This document shows, in pieces, positions 25,775-35,471 of a stretch of DNA of 64,000 nucleotides. Position 1 is the stretch's first letter. Every line of letters starts with the position of its first letter. Where the stretch lies: positions 62,001-126,000 of the forward strand of contig JAFXXQ010000023.1 of assembly GCA_017542145.1 (NCBI GenBank), written 5' to 3'. Origin of the DNA: Bacteroidaceae bacterium. GTDB taxonomy: Bacteria > Bacteroidota > Bacteroidia > Bacteroidales > Bacteroidaceae. The notes under the pieces are model-generated. The model ran no database searches. It was not told where the DNA came from and saw only the letters and a list, made by a program, of their open reading frames with translations. A program made the translations under genes and the position numbers.

Positions 25775-26995
25775 ATGAGAAAGAGATTTGCTTTTTTGCT
25801 GACAGCGTTGGCTGTCATGACAACCGCAAAGGCGGCGTTAAGTGACAACGGAAAGAATGACGACGATACGCCGCAGCGGATTGTCTCGTTCGTCAAGGAG
25901 GAGTTCCCGGTGGAATGGTATGCGCGGCAGGCGGAGCTGTGGCGCGCCGTGACGGAACGGGAGCCGAAGAACGAGGAGGCGTGGATGGCACTCTACCAGG
26001 CGACGCGTTATGCCATCAAGTTCACGGATGAGCATGAGGACTACTCGCCTTTGGCGGACATCTGGAAGGCGATGCGCAAGGCTGTGCCTGACTCGTATGC
26101 CGATTATCGGCTGACGTACTGCCACGCCCAGTTTGTAGGTTTCCATGACGGGGAACCCGAGGCGCAGCCGGAAGGGATGGAGCGTACGATGCGGAATATG
26201 GTGAAGGCCATCCGCATGCGGCCCGACGAGGTGGACGCCTACCCCGAATATGTAGCCTGCCTGATGAAGACGGGTGAAAAGGAGCTGATGGACGACATCC
26301 TGAAACGCTGGTATGCCAGCGGCACCTTCTCCGCCAGCCTGCTCAACTATGCCTATAACGAGATGATAAGCCTGCCTGACGATGCCCTCATCTTCACGAA
26401 CGGCGACGTGGACACGTACTCGAAGTTGATCCTGCAGGGCGGCAAGGGACTGTTCGCGGGCGTGAAGGTGGTGTGCGCCCCGATGCTCTGGAGCACGCAC
26501 TATCGCGAGGCAGTCTGCCGCGAGCTGGGCATTCCCGACTGCGGGGCACCAACGGGGGCGACGCACGATGAATACGATGCCTGGCAGGAACGGGCGGTAC
26601 TCTATATCATCAGCCAGACGGGCCGACCCGCCTATTTTGGCGCAGGGGCCAAGCGCCAGCCTTCGTTTGCGGACAAGCTTTATTCCGAAGGCCTCGTCAG
26701 CCGCTATAGCGATCGGCGCTACGACAACCTCGCTGCCAAGCGCCGCAACTACGAGAGCCGCTACCTGACAGATTATCTCTACGAGACGTTCGTGCCCGAG
26801 ACCTACGAGGCCTCGGCCTACCGGCTGAACCTGAATTACATCCCTTGCCTGAAGTCGCTGCTCGACTGGTATAAGGAGGAGGGCGACAAAGAGCGCTACC
26901 GCGAACTCTATGGCATGATGATGACCATCCTGCGGCGCACGGAGAATGTGACTTGGGAGAAACGACAGTCGTACTATGACGAGATTAACCGCTGA
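25775..26995 (+). CDS. Secreted helical-repeat protein of unknown function
   Basis: A 406-residue protein with a signal peptide (MRKRFAFLLTALAVMTTAKA, 1-20). I chose ATG 25775 because it gives a proper signal peptide; an in-frame ATG lies 13 codons upstream. The body is helical with TPR-like pairs (about 45-185). Residues 203-215 (DALIFTNGDVDTY) resemble the FTNGDNDTF motif seen in large Bacteroidetes membrane proteins of the DUF2723 type, but the helices of those proteins are missing. I cannot assign a function. The sigma factor gene begins 20 bp before this gene ends, so the two are coupled and this protein may belong to the signal pathway. Confidence 0.75.
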   Translation: MRKRFAFLLTALAVMTTAKAALSDNGKNDDDTPQRIVSFVKEEFPVEWYARQAELWRAVTEREPKNEEAWMALYQATRYAIKFTDEHEDYSPLADIWKAMRKAVPDSYADYRLTYCHAQFVGFHDGEPEAQPEGMERTMRNMVKAIRMRPDEVDAYPEYVACLMKTGEKELMDDILKRWYASGTFSASLLNYAYNEMISLPDDALIFTNGDVDTYSKLILQGGKGLFAGVKVVCAPMLWSTHYREAVCRELGIPDCGAPTGATHDEYDAWQERAVLYIISQTGRPAYFGAGAKRQPSFADKLYSEGLVSRYSDRRYDNLAAKRRNYESRYLTDYLYETFVPETYEASAYRLNLNYIPCLKSLLDWYKEEGDKERYRELYGMMMTILRRTENVTWEKRQSYYDEINR

Positions 26996-27494
26996 CGACT
27001 TCAACCGTCTCTACCGCGAGCACGCCCGCCGTGTGCAAGGTTTTTTCCTCCGCATGACGGGCGATGCCGCGCTGGCCGAGGACCTGAGGCAGGAGCTCTT
27101 TACCCGTCTGTGGGAGAGCCGCGACAGTTTCGACGAGCGGCAGGGGACGTTTACGACGTGGATGTACGGTGGAGCGTACAACCTCTGCAAAAACGAGTAT
27201 CACCGGCGTGAGGTGGCGGAGAAGGCGATGGCACGCATCGATAGCGGGAGCGAAACCGTGGATCCCCCCGCCGGTGCCGACAATCTTGAACGCAGGGAGA
27301 CCCGACACCAACTGGCAGAGGCCGTACGGCGGCTGCCCGACGGGTTGCGCGAGGTGTTCCTGTTGCGCTATGTGGAAGAACTGTCCATCCGCGACGTGGC
27401 GCTCGCCCTAAGTATACCCGAGGGAACTGTGAAGTCGCGTGCCTATGCGGCGCTGGCGACGATAAGGGAAAAGATGAAACAACTAAACGAATAA
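26976..27494 (+). CDS. ECF-type RNA polymerase sigma factor
   Basis: A 172-residue sigma-70 family factor of the extracytoplasmic function class. Region 2 (about 8-75) includes GDAALAEDLRQELFTRLW, the usual core-binding and -10 recognition helix. Region 4 (about 112-165) includes LPDGLREVFLLRYVEELSIRD with the HTH around ALSIPEGTVKSR. It overlaps the upstream secreted-protein gene by 20 bp and is followed after 6 bp by a one-helix membrane protein that probably acts as its anti-sigma partner. Target promoters are unknown. Confidence 0.92.
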   Translation: MTRLTADDFNRLYREHARRVQGFFLRMTGDAALAEDLRQELFTRLWESRDSFDERQGTFTTWMYGGAYNLCKNEYHRREVAEKAMARIDSGSETVDPPAGADNLERRETRHQLAEAVRRLPDGLREVFLLRYVEELSIRDVALALSIPEGTVKSRAYAALATIREKMKQLNE

Positions 27495-27500
27495 AAGAAT

Positions 27501-27953
27501 ATGATTATCAGGAATAAGGAAAAAGATCACAGAGAAGAAGAAGCCTACCGCCCTGAGGCGCTGGACTTCCGTAGCGTGGAGGCTGACGCCCCTTCGCTCG
27601 AGGCGCTTGAGGCGGGTAGTGTGGATTTGCTGGTGATGTTGCGCCAGCAACGCGACGATGAGAATGCCCAGTTCACCATCCCCGAACGGACGTTTGTGGA
27701 GGGCGAGCCGGAAGAGGTGTCAACAAATCAACAAGTCAACAAGTCAACAAAACCGACGAAGCTGCCCCGCAGAGGTATGTCGCCGTGGTGGTTGGCTGCA
27801 GCGGTAATGGTGGGCTTTGTCGTGGGCTTTGCCATGCCGCATGCCTCGGACAAGGCGGCACACAACTCGGCCGCCACGTTCGTCGCCGACACCTTGCATG
27901 GCCGCAGTCTTGCCACCGGCGATGTGAACATGGCCCTGCTGGTGTCGATGTAA
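27501..27953 (+). CDS. Probable anti-sigma or regulatory membrane protein
   Basis: A 150-residue protein with a charged N-terminal part of about 90 residues facing the cytoplasm, one helix (about 94-112, WWLAAAVMVGFVVGFAM) and a short outer tail. The layout and the position 6 bp after an ECF sigma gene suggest an anti-sigma factor, but the zinc HxxxCxxC motif of classic ones is missing, so this is inference. Residues about 74-84 (STNQQVNKSTK) are encoded by four tandem 8-mers (27719-27750). Confidence 0.65.
   Translation: MIIRNKEKDHREEEAYRPEALDFRSVEADAPSLEALEAGSVDLLVMLRQQRDDENAQFTIPERTFVEGEPEEVSTNQQVNKSTKPTKLPRRGMSPWWLAAAVMVGFVVGFAMPHASDKAAHNSAATFVADTLHGRSLATGDVNMALLVSM
27719..27750. repeat. 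Four tandem 8-mers inside the anti-sigma gene
   Basis: TCAACAAA, TCAACAAG, TCAACAAG, TCAACAAA in direct succession, in frame, encoding a Q/N/S/T/K-rich linker before the membrane helix. Confidence 0.8.
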
Positions 27954-27981
27954 AAAGGTTAAGGGTTAAAGGCTCGTACCG

Positions 27982-29439
27982 TTAGCGAACGGTGCGCTCG
28001 GCATCCATGCGGAGGAGGATGGCGATGAGGATGGTGAAACCCCAGAGGGAGCTTCCACCGTAGCTGAAGAGAGGCAGGGGAATGCCAATAACGGGCATGA
28101 AGCCGATGACCATGCCAACGTTGATGATGAGGTGGAGCGTGAGGAGGCAGACGACACAATAGCCGTACGCTCGTCCCATGCGCCCCATGCCCTGCCGCTC
28201 GGCGATAACCAGCAACCGCAGAATGAGCGCCCCGAATAGCAGCAGTACCGCTACTGCGCCAATGAACCCCTGCTCCTCACCAATGGTGCAGAAGATGAAG
28301 TCGGTCTCCTGCTCGGGGACGTAGCTGAGCTTGGTCTGCGTACCTTGCAGGAAGCCCTTACCGGTGAGACCGCCCGAGCCGATGGCTATCTTTGCCTGAT
28401 GGACGTTGTAGCCGACGTGCTTGATGTCCTCCTCCATGCCGAGAACCACGCGGATGCGCTGCTGCTGGTAGTCCTTGAGGATATTGTTGAAGACGTAGTC
28501 GGTGGAGTAATAGTAGCCCACCGAGCCGACGGCAAACAGGGCGATAAAGAGATAGACCGTGCGCCGCTGCAGCAGATAGGCGATGACGAGGCCAATAGCG
28601 ATGCCTGCGATGAGCCCCACCTGCACCCAGCCGACGTTGAAGGGGATAAACCAGCGCGAGGCAAGGCAAGCGACGAGGGTGACGGCAAAGGCGATGATGA
28701 CGATGAGACCAGCACGGCGGCGGTCGTCGGCATAGACGCGCACCATAATGGTCGTAACAATGGGAATGAGTGCCATGACGGCAAAGAGGCCAACGTCGGT
28801 TGGGATGTGAGGCAGGGTGTTGCCCGCCTGACTGATACCTACCACGAAGAATACAATGGCACATACGCCGATGAGCAGGAACGAGCCCGTCATGCCCTCG
28901 CGATAGAGGACGAGGAAGAAGGCGAGGAAGACGAGGGCGGAGCCCGTCTCGGCTTGCGCCACGATGAGCAGCATGGGCACCACAACGAGGGCGATGGAGA
29001 TGATGGCGTCAGAGCGGCGTTGGAATGTGAAACCATAGCGGCCGATATGCCGCGCAAGCGCCAGCGCCGTGGCGGACTTAGCAAACTCGGCAGGCTGCAC
29101 CTTCACTGGACCCAACACCAGCCACGAATGGCTGCCCTTGGTGTCCGGCGCAATGAAGATGGTGACGATGAGCAGCAAGAGCATGGCACCGTAGAAGATG
29201 TAGGCATACATCTCGTAGTACTTCTTCTCGATGTTAAGCAGAATGATGCCGACGGCAATGGCACAAGCTATCCAGACGAGCTGCTTGCCTGTGCGGCTGC
29301 TGAAACTGAGCAAATCGGTGGCGCCAAAGTCGTAGCTGGCGCCGCAGATGCTGAGCCATCCAAAGGCCATCATTATAAGACAAAGGATGATGGTGAACCA
29401 ATCGACCGAGCGCCAGAGACTACCGTTCCGTGTTGCCAT
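27982..29439 (-). CDS. rodA: RodA, SEDS peptidoglycan glycosyltransferase
   Basis: The polymerase of the elongasome, working with the transpeptidase PBP2 to build lateral wall. At 485 residues it has about ten membrane helices and the SEDS signatures GPVKVQPAEFAKSATALAL, ETGSALVFLAFF and the C-terminal GIPLPLFSYGGSS. It is longer than E. coli RodA (370), mainly through an insertion of extra helices around residues 220-300, as in other Bacteroidetes. Its start overlaps the end of mrdA by 20 bp. It is the last gene of the purH-mre operon and converges with the anti-sigma gene. Confidence 0.95.
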   Translation of the reverse strand: MATRNGSLWRSVDWFTIILCLIMMAFGWLSICGASYDFGATDLLSFSSRTGKQLVWIACAIAVGIILLNIEKKYYEMYAYIFYGAMLLLLIVTIFIAPDTKGSHSWLVLGPVKVQPAEFAKSATALALARHIGRYGFTFQRRSDAIISIALVVVPMLLIVAQAETGSALVFLAFFLVLYREGMTGSFLLIGVCAIVFFVVGISQAGNTLPHIPTDVGLFAVMALIPIVTTIMVRVYADDRRRAGLIVIIAFAVTLVACLASRWFIPFNVGWVQVGLIAGIAIGLVIAYLLQRRTVYLFIALFAVGSVGYYYSTDYVFNNILKDYQQQRIRVVLGMEEDIKHVGYNVHQAKIAIGSGGLTGKGFLQGTQTKLSYVPEQETDFIFCTIGEEQGFIGAVAVLLLFGALILRLLVIAERQGMGRMGRAYGYCVVCLLTLHLIINVGMVIGFMPVIGIPLPLFSYGGSSLWGFTILIAILLRMDAERTVR

Positions 29440-31291
29440 AGTTGATAACGCGATGTTGGAACTCGTCGGCTCGCTTTTCGCTCTCGGCCGATAGGTGTCC
29501 GTTGATATACTTTTCCATCATCAGGGCACCGATGGGTACGCCATAGACGGCTCCGTAGCCGCCGTTTTCGACAAAGACGGCGATGGCTATCTTGGGGTCG
29601 TCCTTAGGGGCAAAGCCCATGAAGACGGAGTGGTCCTTGCCGCGATTCTGGGCGGTGCCCGTCTTGCCGCATACCTCATAGTCGGGGCTGGCAGCGCGGC
29701 GGCAGGTGCCCATGGTGACAGCGCCGCGCATACCTTCGACGACGACGTCATAATAGCTGCGGTCGACGGTGGTGTAGTGGCGGGTGGAGTAGAGGCTGTC
29801 AAGGCTGCTGCCCTCTACCTCACGCACCACATGGGGGGCGATGTAGTAGCCGCGGTTGGCGATGGTGGAGCAGAGGTTGGCAATCTGCAGGGGGGTGAGG
29901 GTGACTTCGCCCTGGCCGATAGCGATACTGATGACGGTGACGCCTTTCCACGAACGCTTGTAGATTTTGTCGTAGTAGTCGGCATTAGGGATGAAGCCGC
30001 GTGCCTCGCCAGGGAGGTCAACGCCTAGCCGGTAGCCGAAGCCCATGTCGACCATGTGGTTTTTCCAGACGGTCATTGCTTCCTGCACATTATTGTACTT
30101 CTGAGCGTTCAGCATACGGTAGAGTCCCCAACAGAAGAATCCGTTACACGAGGTGGCAATAGCAGGCACAAGCCGCCACGAAGTACTACCGTCGTGACAG
30201 CCTACATGGAGGCCGCCCATGACGAAACCGTGGGTACAGGGCAGCATGGTCTCGGGAGTGATGATGCCCTCCTGAAGGTAGGTGAGCGCTTGCGAGGTCT
30301 TGAATGTCGAGCCTGGAGGATAGGTGCCTTGAATGGCGCGGTTGAGGAGAGGTTTGCGGGTATCCTGCGTCATCTTCACGTGGTTACTGCCGCGCTGTCG
30401 ACCAACCAGGTCGCGGGGGTCGAAGGTGGGCGAGGAGACCATGCAAAGCACTTCGCCCGTCGATGGCTCGATGGCCACGATGCTGCCTATCTTGTTTTCC
30501 ATCAGCCGTTCGCCCAGCGCCTGCAGTTCCATGTCGATGCTGAGGTGGAGGTTTTTGCCAGGCACGGCGGGGACGTCCTCGGCACCATCCATGTAGTGAC
30601 CCTTGATTTGTCCATGGGCATCGCGGAGCAGAATTTCGCGTCCTTTTACGCCGCGCAGTTCCTTTTCATAGAAACTTTCCACGCCTTGCTTGCCGATGAA
30701 ATCACCGCGGCTGTAGTAGTCGTCGGCGGCCATCTCCTTCTTCGATACCTCACCTAGATCGCCCAGCACATGGCCGGCATAGGGGTAGTTGTACTGGCGG
30801 ATGGTGCGCAGACGGGTGCTGAAGCCGGGGAACTTGTAGAGCTGCTCGGTGAGCCGTGCGCAGTCCTCCACCGTTAACTGACTGAGGAACACTTGGTCGG
30901 TGTAGCTTGAGTAGCCCGGGTTGAGGGTGGTGTTTTTGATGTCGGCCATGCGACGGTCAAACTGTTGTCGGCTGATGTCAAGGGCTTCGCACAGTGCCAG
31001 CGTGTCCAGATGATGGACGTTGCGCATGCAGACCATGACGTCGTAGGCGGGCTGGTTGAACACCAACAGACGGCCCTCGCGGTCGTAGATGACACCGCGG
31101 GTGGGGTAGATGGTCTTGTTGAGGAAGGCATTGTTGGCGGCGTTCTCCTTGTACTCGTCGTTCAGAATCTGCAAGGAGAACAGCCGGCCGATGTAGATGG
31201 CGATGACGGCTATCACGATGCCGACGATTACCCATCGCCGCCGGTCGTACCGGAAGTCGTCCTTCATACTGTTGTCGCCACCTCCGCTCAT
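29420..31291 (-). CDS. mrdA: Penicillin-binding protein 2 (transpeptidase)
   Basis: The class B PBP of the elongasome, which cross-links peptidoglycan. Residues 19-41 form the membrane anchor. The PBP dimer domain (about 55-230) follows, then the transpeptidase domain with S328-T-F-K331, S381-C-N383 and K543-T-G545 all intact. At 623 residues it has normal length. The start overlaps the mreD stop by 4 bp (ATGA), which supports ATG 31291 over the internal methionine nine codons on. The rodA gene follows directly. Confidence 0.95.
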   Translation of the reverse strand: MSGGGDNSMKDDFRYDRRRWVIVGIVIAVIAIYIGRLFSLQILNDEYKENAANNAFLNKTIYPTRGVIYDREGRLLVFNQPAYDVMVCMRNVHHLDTLALCEALDISRQQFDRRMADIKNTTLNPGYSSYTDQVFLSQLTVEDCARLTEQLYKFPGFSTRLRTIRQYNYPYAGHVLGDLGEVSKKEMAADDYYSRGDFIGKQGVESFYEKELRGVKGREILLRDAHGQIKGHYMDGAEDVPAVPGKNLHLSIDMELQALGERLMENKIGSIVAIEPSTGEVLCMVSSPTFDPRDLVGRQRGSNHVKMTQDTRKPLLNRAIQGTYPPGSTFKTSQALTYLQEGIITPETMLPCTHGFVMGGLHVGCHDGSTSWRLVPAIATSCNGFFCWGLYRMLNAQKYNNVQEAMTVWKNHMVDMGFGYRLGVDLPGEARGFIPNADYYDKIYKRSWKGVTVISIAIGQGEVTLTPLQIANLCSTIANRGYYIAPHVVREVEGSSLDSLYSTRHYTTVDRSYYDVVVEGMRGAVTMGTCRRAASPDYEVCGKTGTAQNRGKDHSVFMGFAPKDDPKIAIAVFVENGGYGAVYGVPIGALMMEKYINGHLSAESEKRADEFQHRVINYGNTER

Positions 31292-31791
31292 GACCTATGT
31301 CCGAAGATGCGCTCAACGGCCATGACGAACAGCATCGTCAGCACCGCGCTGCTGCCCAAACTTATAGCCATTGGCACGAGGTAGTCAAAAGAGAAGTATT
31401 CAAGGACGAACACCATGATGTGGTGCAGCACGATGCCCAACAATGCATAGCCTCGGAAAGCTCCTGCTCCCATTGACTGGATGCCGGGAACAAACGTTTC
31501 GCCATCGTTGCGGATGAAAAATAGTCGTATCAGAGCGGGGCGGATGAATGCCAGCAGGGTAGCGGAGGCTGCATGGATGCCGAACGTGTTGCCGAAGAAG
31601 TCAATCACCAAGCCCATGGCGAATGCCCATAGCATTGTTTTGTTCCGCCCTTCATCAGTCCCCAGCGTGAGGATGAACCACACATACAGCATGGGTGTGG
31701 CATAGCCGAACAAGTGAATCTTGTCCAGAATGAACACCTGCACGAGGATGAGGGCGATGAAGGTGACGAGGCGGCGGAAGAAACTGTACAT
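31288..31791 (-). CDS. mreD: Rod shape-determining protein MreD
   Basis: A small integral membrane protein of the elongasome (167 residues, about five helices). Similarity between MreD proteins is low; the call rests on size, hydrophobic pattern and its place between mreC and mrdA. It starts 24 bp after mreC and ends in a 4-bp overlap with mrdA. Confidence 0.85.
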   Translation of the reverse strand: MYSFFRRLVTFIALILVQVFILDKIHLFGYATPMLYVWFILTLGTDEGRNKTMLWAFAMGLVIDFFGNTFGIHAASATLLAFIRPALIRLFFIRNDGETFVPGIQSMGAGAFRGYALLGIVLHHIMVFVLEYFSFDYLVPMAISLGSSAVLTMLFVMAVERIFGHRS

Positions 31792-31815
31792 GGCTGCGTC
31801 TGAGGTTTAGGGCGT

Positions 31816-32658
31816 CTATTCAGTCTTTTCAGCAATCTCCTTGACTAATTCTCTCCGTTCGTCGGCACCCGTATTGCCGATGACGAAGACGTGCTTGAGA
31901 CGGGCAAAAGAGGTGGCGAGGCGGACGGAAATATCGTTCGACAGGTTGTCGGCCGACGGTTCGATGGCTGCGACAATGCCCACCATCAGCCCTTCGGGGA
32001 AGAAGGCCGAATGGCCGCTGGTAACCACTGTGTCTCCCACACTGATGTCGGCATAGCGGGGCACGTCGCACAGCTGGGCATTGCGTGCATCGATGCCACG
32101 CCACTCAAGATAACCGAATGAATCGCCGGGGCGCACCTTGCAACTGAGGTTGCTTTTACTGTTCAGAATGGGGAGAACGAGGGTGTAGTGAGCCGAACAT
32201 CTGAAGGTGACGCCCACCACGCCGTCGCTGCTGATGACACCCATGTCGGGGTTGATACCATCCAGCGTGCCTTTGTTGATGGTGATGAAGTTATTGGGTT
32301 TTCCAGTGCTGTTTTCAATCACGGTGGCGGGGACAACAGAGAAAGGCCATTCGTTCTCCGTCTCAGCGGTCAGGCGGTCGAGGGCAATGCTATCAAGCAT
32401 CTGCCGCAGTCCGAACACCTGTTCCTCCAATGCTGCATTCTGTTCGGCCAGACGGCGGTTTTCAGCTGTCAACCCGAAGTAGCCGGTGATGCGCTGACCT
32501 GCTTCGAGCACACCCCCCGTTACGGTGCCTGCCGACGTCATCCACACGCGGCCCTGATAGTCGTTGAACGTGAACAGCAGAAACAAACTGATGCCCTCCA
32601 AAAGGAGAAACAACAGCCAATGATTGTGCTTATAGAAGAACTCCAGCAGACCCTTCAT
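31816..32658 (-). CDS. mreC: Rod shape-determining protein MreC
   Basis: A periplasmic scaffold of the elongasome. In 280 residues it has one N-terminal helix (about 13-32), a coiled coil (about 55-95, ENRRLAEQNAALEEQVFGLR) and two beta-barrel domains with MreC patterns such as FITINKGTLDGINPDMGVIS and VTSGHSAFFPEGLMVG. It lies 41 bp after mreB in the same operon. Confidence 0.94.
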   Translation of the reverse strand: MKGLLEFFYKHNHWLLFLLLEGISLFLLFTFNDYQGRVWMTSAGTVTGGVLEAGQRITGYFGLTAENRRLAEQNAALEEQVFGLRQMLDSIALDRLTAETENEWPFSVVPATVIENSTGKPNNFITINKGTLDGINPDMGVISSDGVVGVTFRCSAHYTLVLPILNSKSNLSCKVRPGDSFGYLEWRGIDARNAQLCDVPRYADISVGDTVVTSGHSAFFPEGLMVGIVAAIEPSADNLSNDISVRLATSFARLKHVFVIGNTGADERRELVKEIAEKTE

Positions 32659-32699
32659 GAGCGATGGCGAAGGCTATGGCGATGGCGAAAGCGGGTGGC

Positions 32700-33722
32700 T
32701 TATCGCATCAGGAAGGAGAAGCGATCGACGTTCTTCAGCGCTACGCCAGTGCCGCGTGCTACGCAGTGCAGCGGGTCGTCAGCCACATGGAAGGGGATGT
32801 TGATTTTGTTCGTCAGACGTTTGTCAAGTCCCCTGAGGAGTGCTCCACCGCCGGCGAGGTAGATGCCGTTCTTCACGATGTCGGCATAGATTTCGGGCGG
32901 GGTGTTCTCCAGCGCTGCCAATACGGCGGTCTCAATCTTCGCCACCGACTTATCAAGGCAGTGGGCTATCTCCTGATAGCAGACGGGCACCTCCATGGGA
33001 AGAGCGGTGATTTTGTTGGGGCCGTGGACGATGTACTCCTCTGGCGCGTTCTCCTCGAGGTCGGTCAATGCCGAGCCCACGTGAATCTTGATACGCTCTG
33101 CCATACGTTCGCTCACCTTCACGTTGTGCTGGCGGCTCATGTACTCCTGGATGTCCTCGGTGAAGTTGTCGCCTGCCACCTTGATGGACTTGTTGCTGAC
33201 GATGCCTCCCAGCGAGATAACGGCGATTTCGGTTGTTCCGCCGCCTATGTCGACGATCATGTTGCCTTCGGGCGCCTCCACGTCAAGCCCGATGCCAACG
33301 GCTGCAGCCATAGGCTCAAAGATAAGGTAGATGTCGCGTCCGCCGGCATGCTCGGCCGAATCGCGCACAGCGCGCAGCTCCACTTCCGTCGAGCCTGAAG
33401 GCACACCGATGACCATGCGAAGTGAGGGAGAGAAGACTCTGTTCCTCGGGTTGACCATCTTGATGAGGCCGCGCATCATTTGTTCGCAGGCAAAGAAGTC
33501 GGCAATCACGCCGTCGCGCAGGGGGCGCACGGTACGGATGTTGTCGTGCGTCTTTTCGTGCATCAGCTTGGCACGCTCGCCCACGGCAATCATCTTGTCC
33601 GTCTTGCGGTCGATGGCCACGACGGAGGGTTCGTCGACGACAATGGTACCATTATGCAGGATGATGGTATTGGCGGTGCCAAGGTCCATCGCAATTTCTT
33701 GTGTGAATGAGAACAATCCCAT
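32700..33722 (-). CDS. mreB: Rod shape-determining protein MreB
   Basis: The bacterial actin that positions wall synthesis. It is 340 residues long, with the phosphate-1 loop DLGTANTIIL near the N-terminus, the phosphate-2 region IVDIGGGTTEIAVISLGG and the adenosine motif LAGGGALLRGLDKRL. The N-terminal MGLFSFTQEIAMDLG has the usual amphipathic helix. No TAnnTTTG box is visible in the 48 bp between purH and mreB, so it is probably expressed from the purH promoter. Confidence 0.97.
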   Translation of the reverse strand: MGLFSFTQEIAMDLGTANTIILHNGTIVVDEPSVVAIDRKTDKMIAVGERAKLMHEKTHDNIRTVRPLRDGVIADFFACEQMMRGLIKMVNPRNRVFSPSLRMVIGVPSGSTEVELRAVRDSAEHAGGRDIYLIFEPMAAAVGIGLDVEAPEGNMIVDIGGGTTEIAVISLGGIVSNKSIKVAGDNFTEDIQEYMSRQHNVKVSERMAERIKIHVGSALTDLEENAPEEYIVHGPNKITALPMEVPVCYQEIAHCLDKSVAKIETAVLAALENTPPEIYADIVKNGIYLAGGGALLRGLDKRLTNKINIPFHVADDPLHCVARGTGVALKNVDRFSFLMR

Positions 33723-33730
33723 GTTAATTT

Positions 33731-33766
33731 GACTTTTAGACTTTTAGACTTATTGACTTGTTGACC
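33731..33766. repeat. Tandem 8-mers between purH and mreB
   Basis: GACTTTTA, GACTTTTA, GACTTATT, GACTTGTT and GACC fill most of the 48-bp junction. They belong to the same 8-mer family found inside five coding regions. Confidence 0.75.
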
Positions 33767-33770
33767 TTCT

Positions 33771-35294
33771 TTAGTGTCTGAAATGACGAATGCCGGTCAT
33801 CACCATAGCTACGCCATGTTCGTTGCAGTAGTCGACGCTCTCGCTGTCGCGCACCGAGCCGCCAGGTTGTATGACGGCTGTGATGCCGGCTTCGTGAGCC
33901 AACTGTACGCAGTCGCCGAAGGGGAAGAAGGCGTCGCTGGCCATCACGGCCCCGTCGAGGCTGAAGCCGAACGAACGCGCCTTCTGGATGGCTTGCTTAA
34001 GAGCATCGACGCGCGATGTCTGTCCCACGCCGCTGGCCAGCAGTTGGCCGTCGCGTGCCAACACGATGGCGTTGCTCTTGCTGTGCTTCACAATCTTGTT
34101 GGCAAACAGCATGTCCTCCACCTGCTTTGCCGTAGGCAGCGTGGTGGTGACGGGCTTGCAGTCGTCGGGCGTTTCGGTGTAGAGATCTTTCTGCTGCACT
34201 AGTACGCCGTCCAGTACCGAGCGGAACTGCCAGCGCGGCTTCTCTGTCTCCTTACGGACGAGGATGATACGGTTCTTTTTCTGGCCGAGAATCTCCAGCG
34301 CGTCCACGTCGTAGTCAGGGGCAATGACGACCTCGAAGAATATCTTTCCGATTTCCTCGGCCGTCTGGCGGTCGATGGCGCGGTTGGTGATGAGCACGCC
34401 GCCGAAGGCGCTCACGGGGTCGCCGGCCAGCGCATCGGTCCACGCCTCGAGCAACGTCGGACGTGTTGCCACGCCACAAGCGTTGTTGTGCTTCAGCACG
34501 GCGAACGTCGTGTCATCGAACTCGTCAATCAGTTCCACCGCTGCGTGGATGTCCAGCAGGTTGTTGTAGCTGATTTCCTTGCCGTGCAACTGGTCAAACA
34601 TCTCCTCAAAGTCGCCGTAGAAAATGCCTTTCTGGTGGGGGTTCTCGCCGTAGCGTAACTGCTTGCAGCCGTTGATGCTAGCGCGGAAGGCTGAGTGCTC
34701 GTCGCCGTCGAACCAATTGAAAATAGTGGTGTCGTAATCAGCTGATACGGCAAAGGCTTCCTTGGCAAACCAGCGGCGCTCCTCCAACGTGGTGATGGCG
34801 CCGCGCTTCTCCAGAATGTCCGCCAGCGGCTGGTACTGCGCCTTGCTGGCTACGATGACTACGTCGCGGAAGTTCTTGGCAGCTGCGCGGATGAGGCTGA
34901 TGCCGCCGATGTCGATTTTCTCGATAATGTCGCTCTCCGATGCTCCGCGCCCCACCGTCTCGGCGAAGGGGTAGAGGTCAACGATGACGAGGTCGATGTC
35001 CTCGATGTCGTATTCCACCATTTGGGCGCGGTCGCCCTCGTCGTCACGGCGTCCCAGGATACCGCCAAATACCTTTGGATGGAGCGTCTTCACGCGCCCG
35101 CCCAGAATGGATGGGTAGCCTGTGAGATCCTCCACTGCGCGGCAGGGGATGCCCAGGCCGCGGATGAACGTCTGCGTGCCGCCTGTCGAGAGCAGGGTGA
35201 CGCCCTCCTCGTGCAGCCGTCGGACGATGGTGTCCAGCCCGTCCTTGTGATACACCGAGACCAAAGCTGTTTTTATCCGTTTGCTTTCAGACAT
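33771..35294 (-). CDS. purH: Bifunctional purine biosynthesis protein PurH
   Basis: Catalyses the last two steps of IMP synthesis. The N-terminal IMP cyclohydrolase domain (about 1-190) begins with ALVSVYHKDGLDTIV and has LGGRVKTLHPKVFGGIL. The C-terminal AICAR transformylase domain (about 200-507) has the catalytic KHNNACGVA motif. The 507 residues match the family length. It heads the purH-mreBCD-mrdA-rodA operon and has a promoter at 35334-35364. Confidence 0.97.
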   Translation of the reverse strand: MSESKRIKTALVSVYHKDGLDTIVRRLHEEGVTLLSTGGTQTFIRGLGIPCRAVEDLTGYPSILGGRVKTLHPKVFGGILGRRDDEGDRAQMVEYDIEDIDLVIVDLYPFAETVGRGASESDIIEKIDIGGISLIRAAAKNFRDVVIVASKAQYQPLADILEKRGAITTLEERRWFAKEAFAVSADYDTTIFNWFDGDEHSAFRASINGCKQLRYGENPHQKGIFYGDFEEMFDQLHGKEISYNNLLDIHAAVELIDEFDDTTFAVLKHNNACGVATRPTLLEAWTDALAGDPVSAFGGVLITNRAIDRQTAEEIGKIFFEVVIAPDYDVDALEILGQKKNRIILVRKETEKPRWQFRSVLDGVLVQQKDLYTETPDDCKPVTTTLPTAKQVEDMLFANKIVKHSKSNAIVLARDGQLLASGVGQTSRVDALKQAIQKARSFGFSLDGAVMASDAFFPFGDCVQLAHEAGITAVIQPGGSVRDSESVDYCNEHGVAMVMTGIRHFRH

Positions 35295-35333
35295 TGTTTC
35301 TTTTAGTTATATGATTTTGGGTTGATGTGGGTG

Positions 35334-35364
35334 CAAATATACTACAGCCCGTTCGCATTTGCAA
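35334..35364 (-). promoter_or_regulatory. Promoter of the purH-mre operon
   Basis: TATATTTG (35334-35341, minus strand) with TTG at 35362-35364, spacing 20 bp. Confidence 0.65.
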
Positions 35365-35471
35365 GCGAAACGGCGATTTTTATTCCCTATTGTGGATAAC
35401 TTTTTTTCTCCTCCGAAAATCGGCAAAAATGAGGAAAAGGAGAAGGGACAAAAGGTCTGTTTTTATTGATT

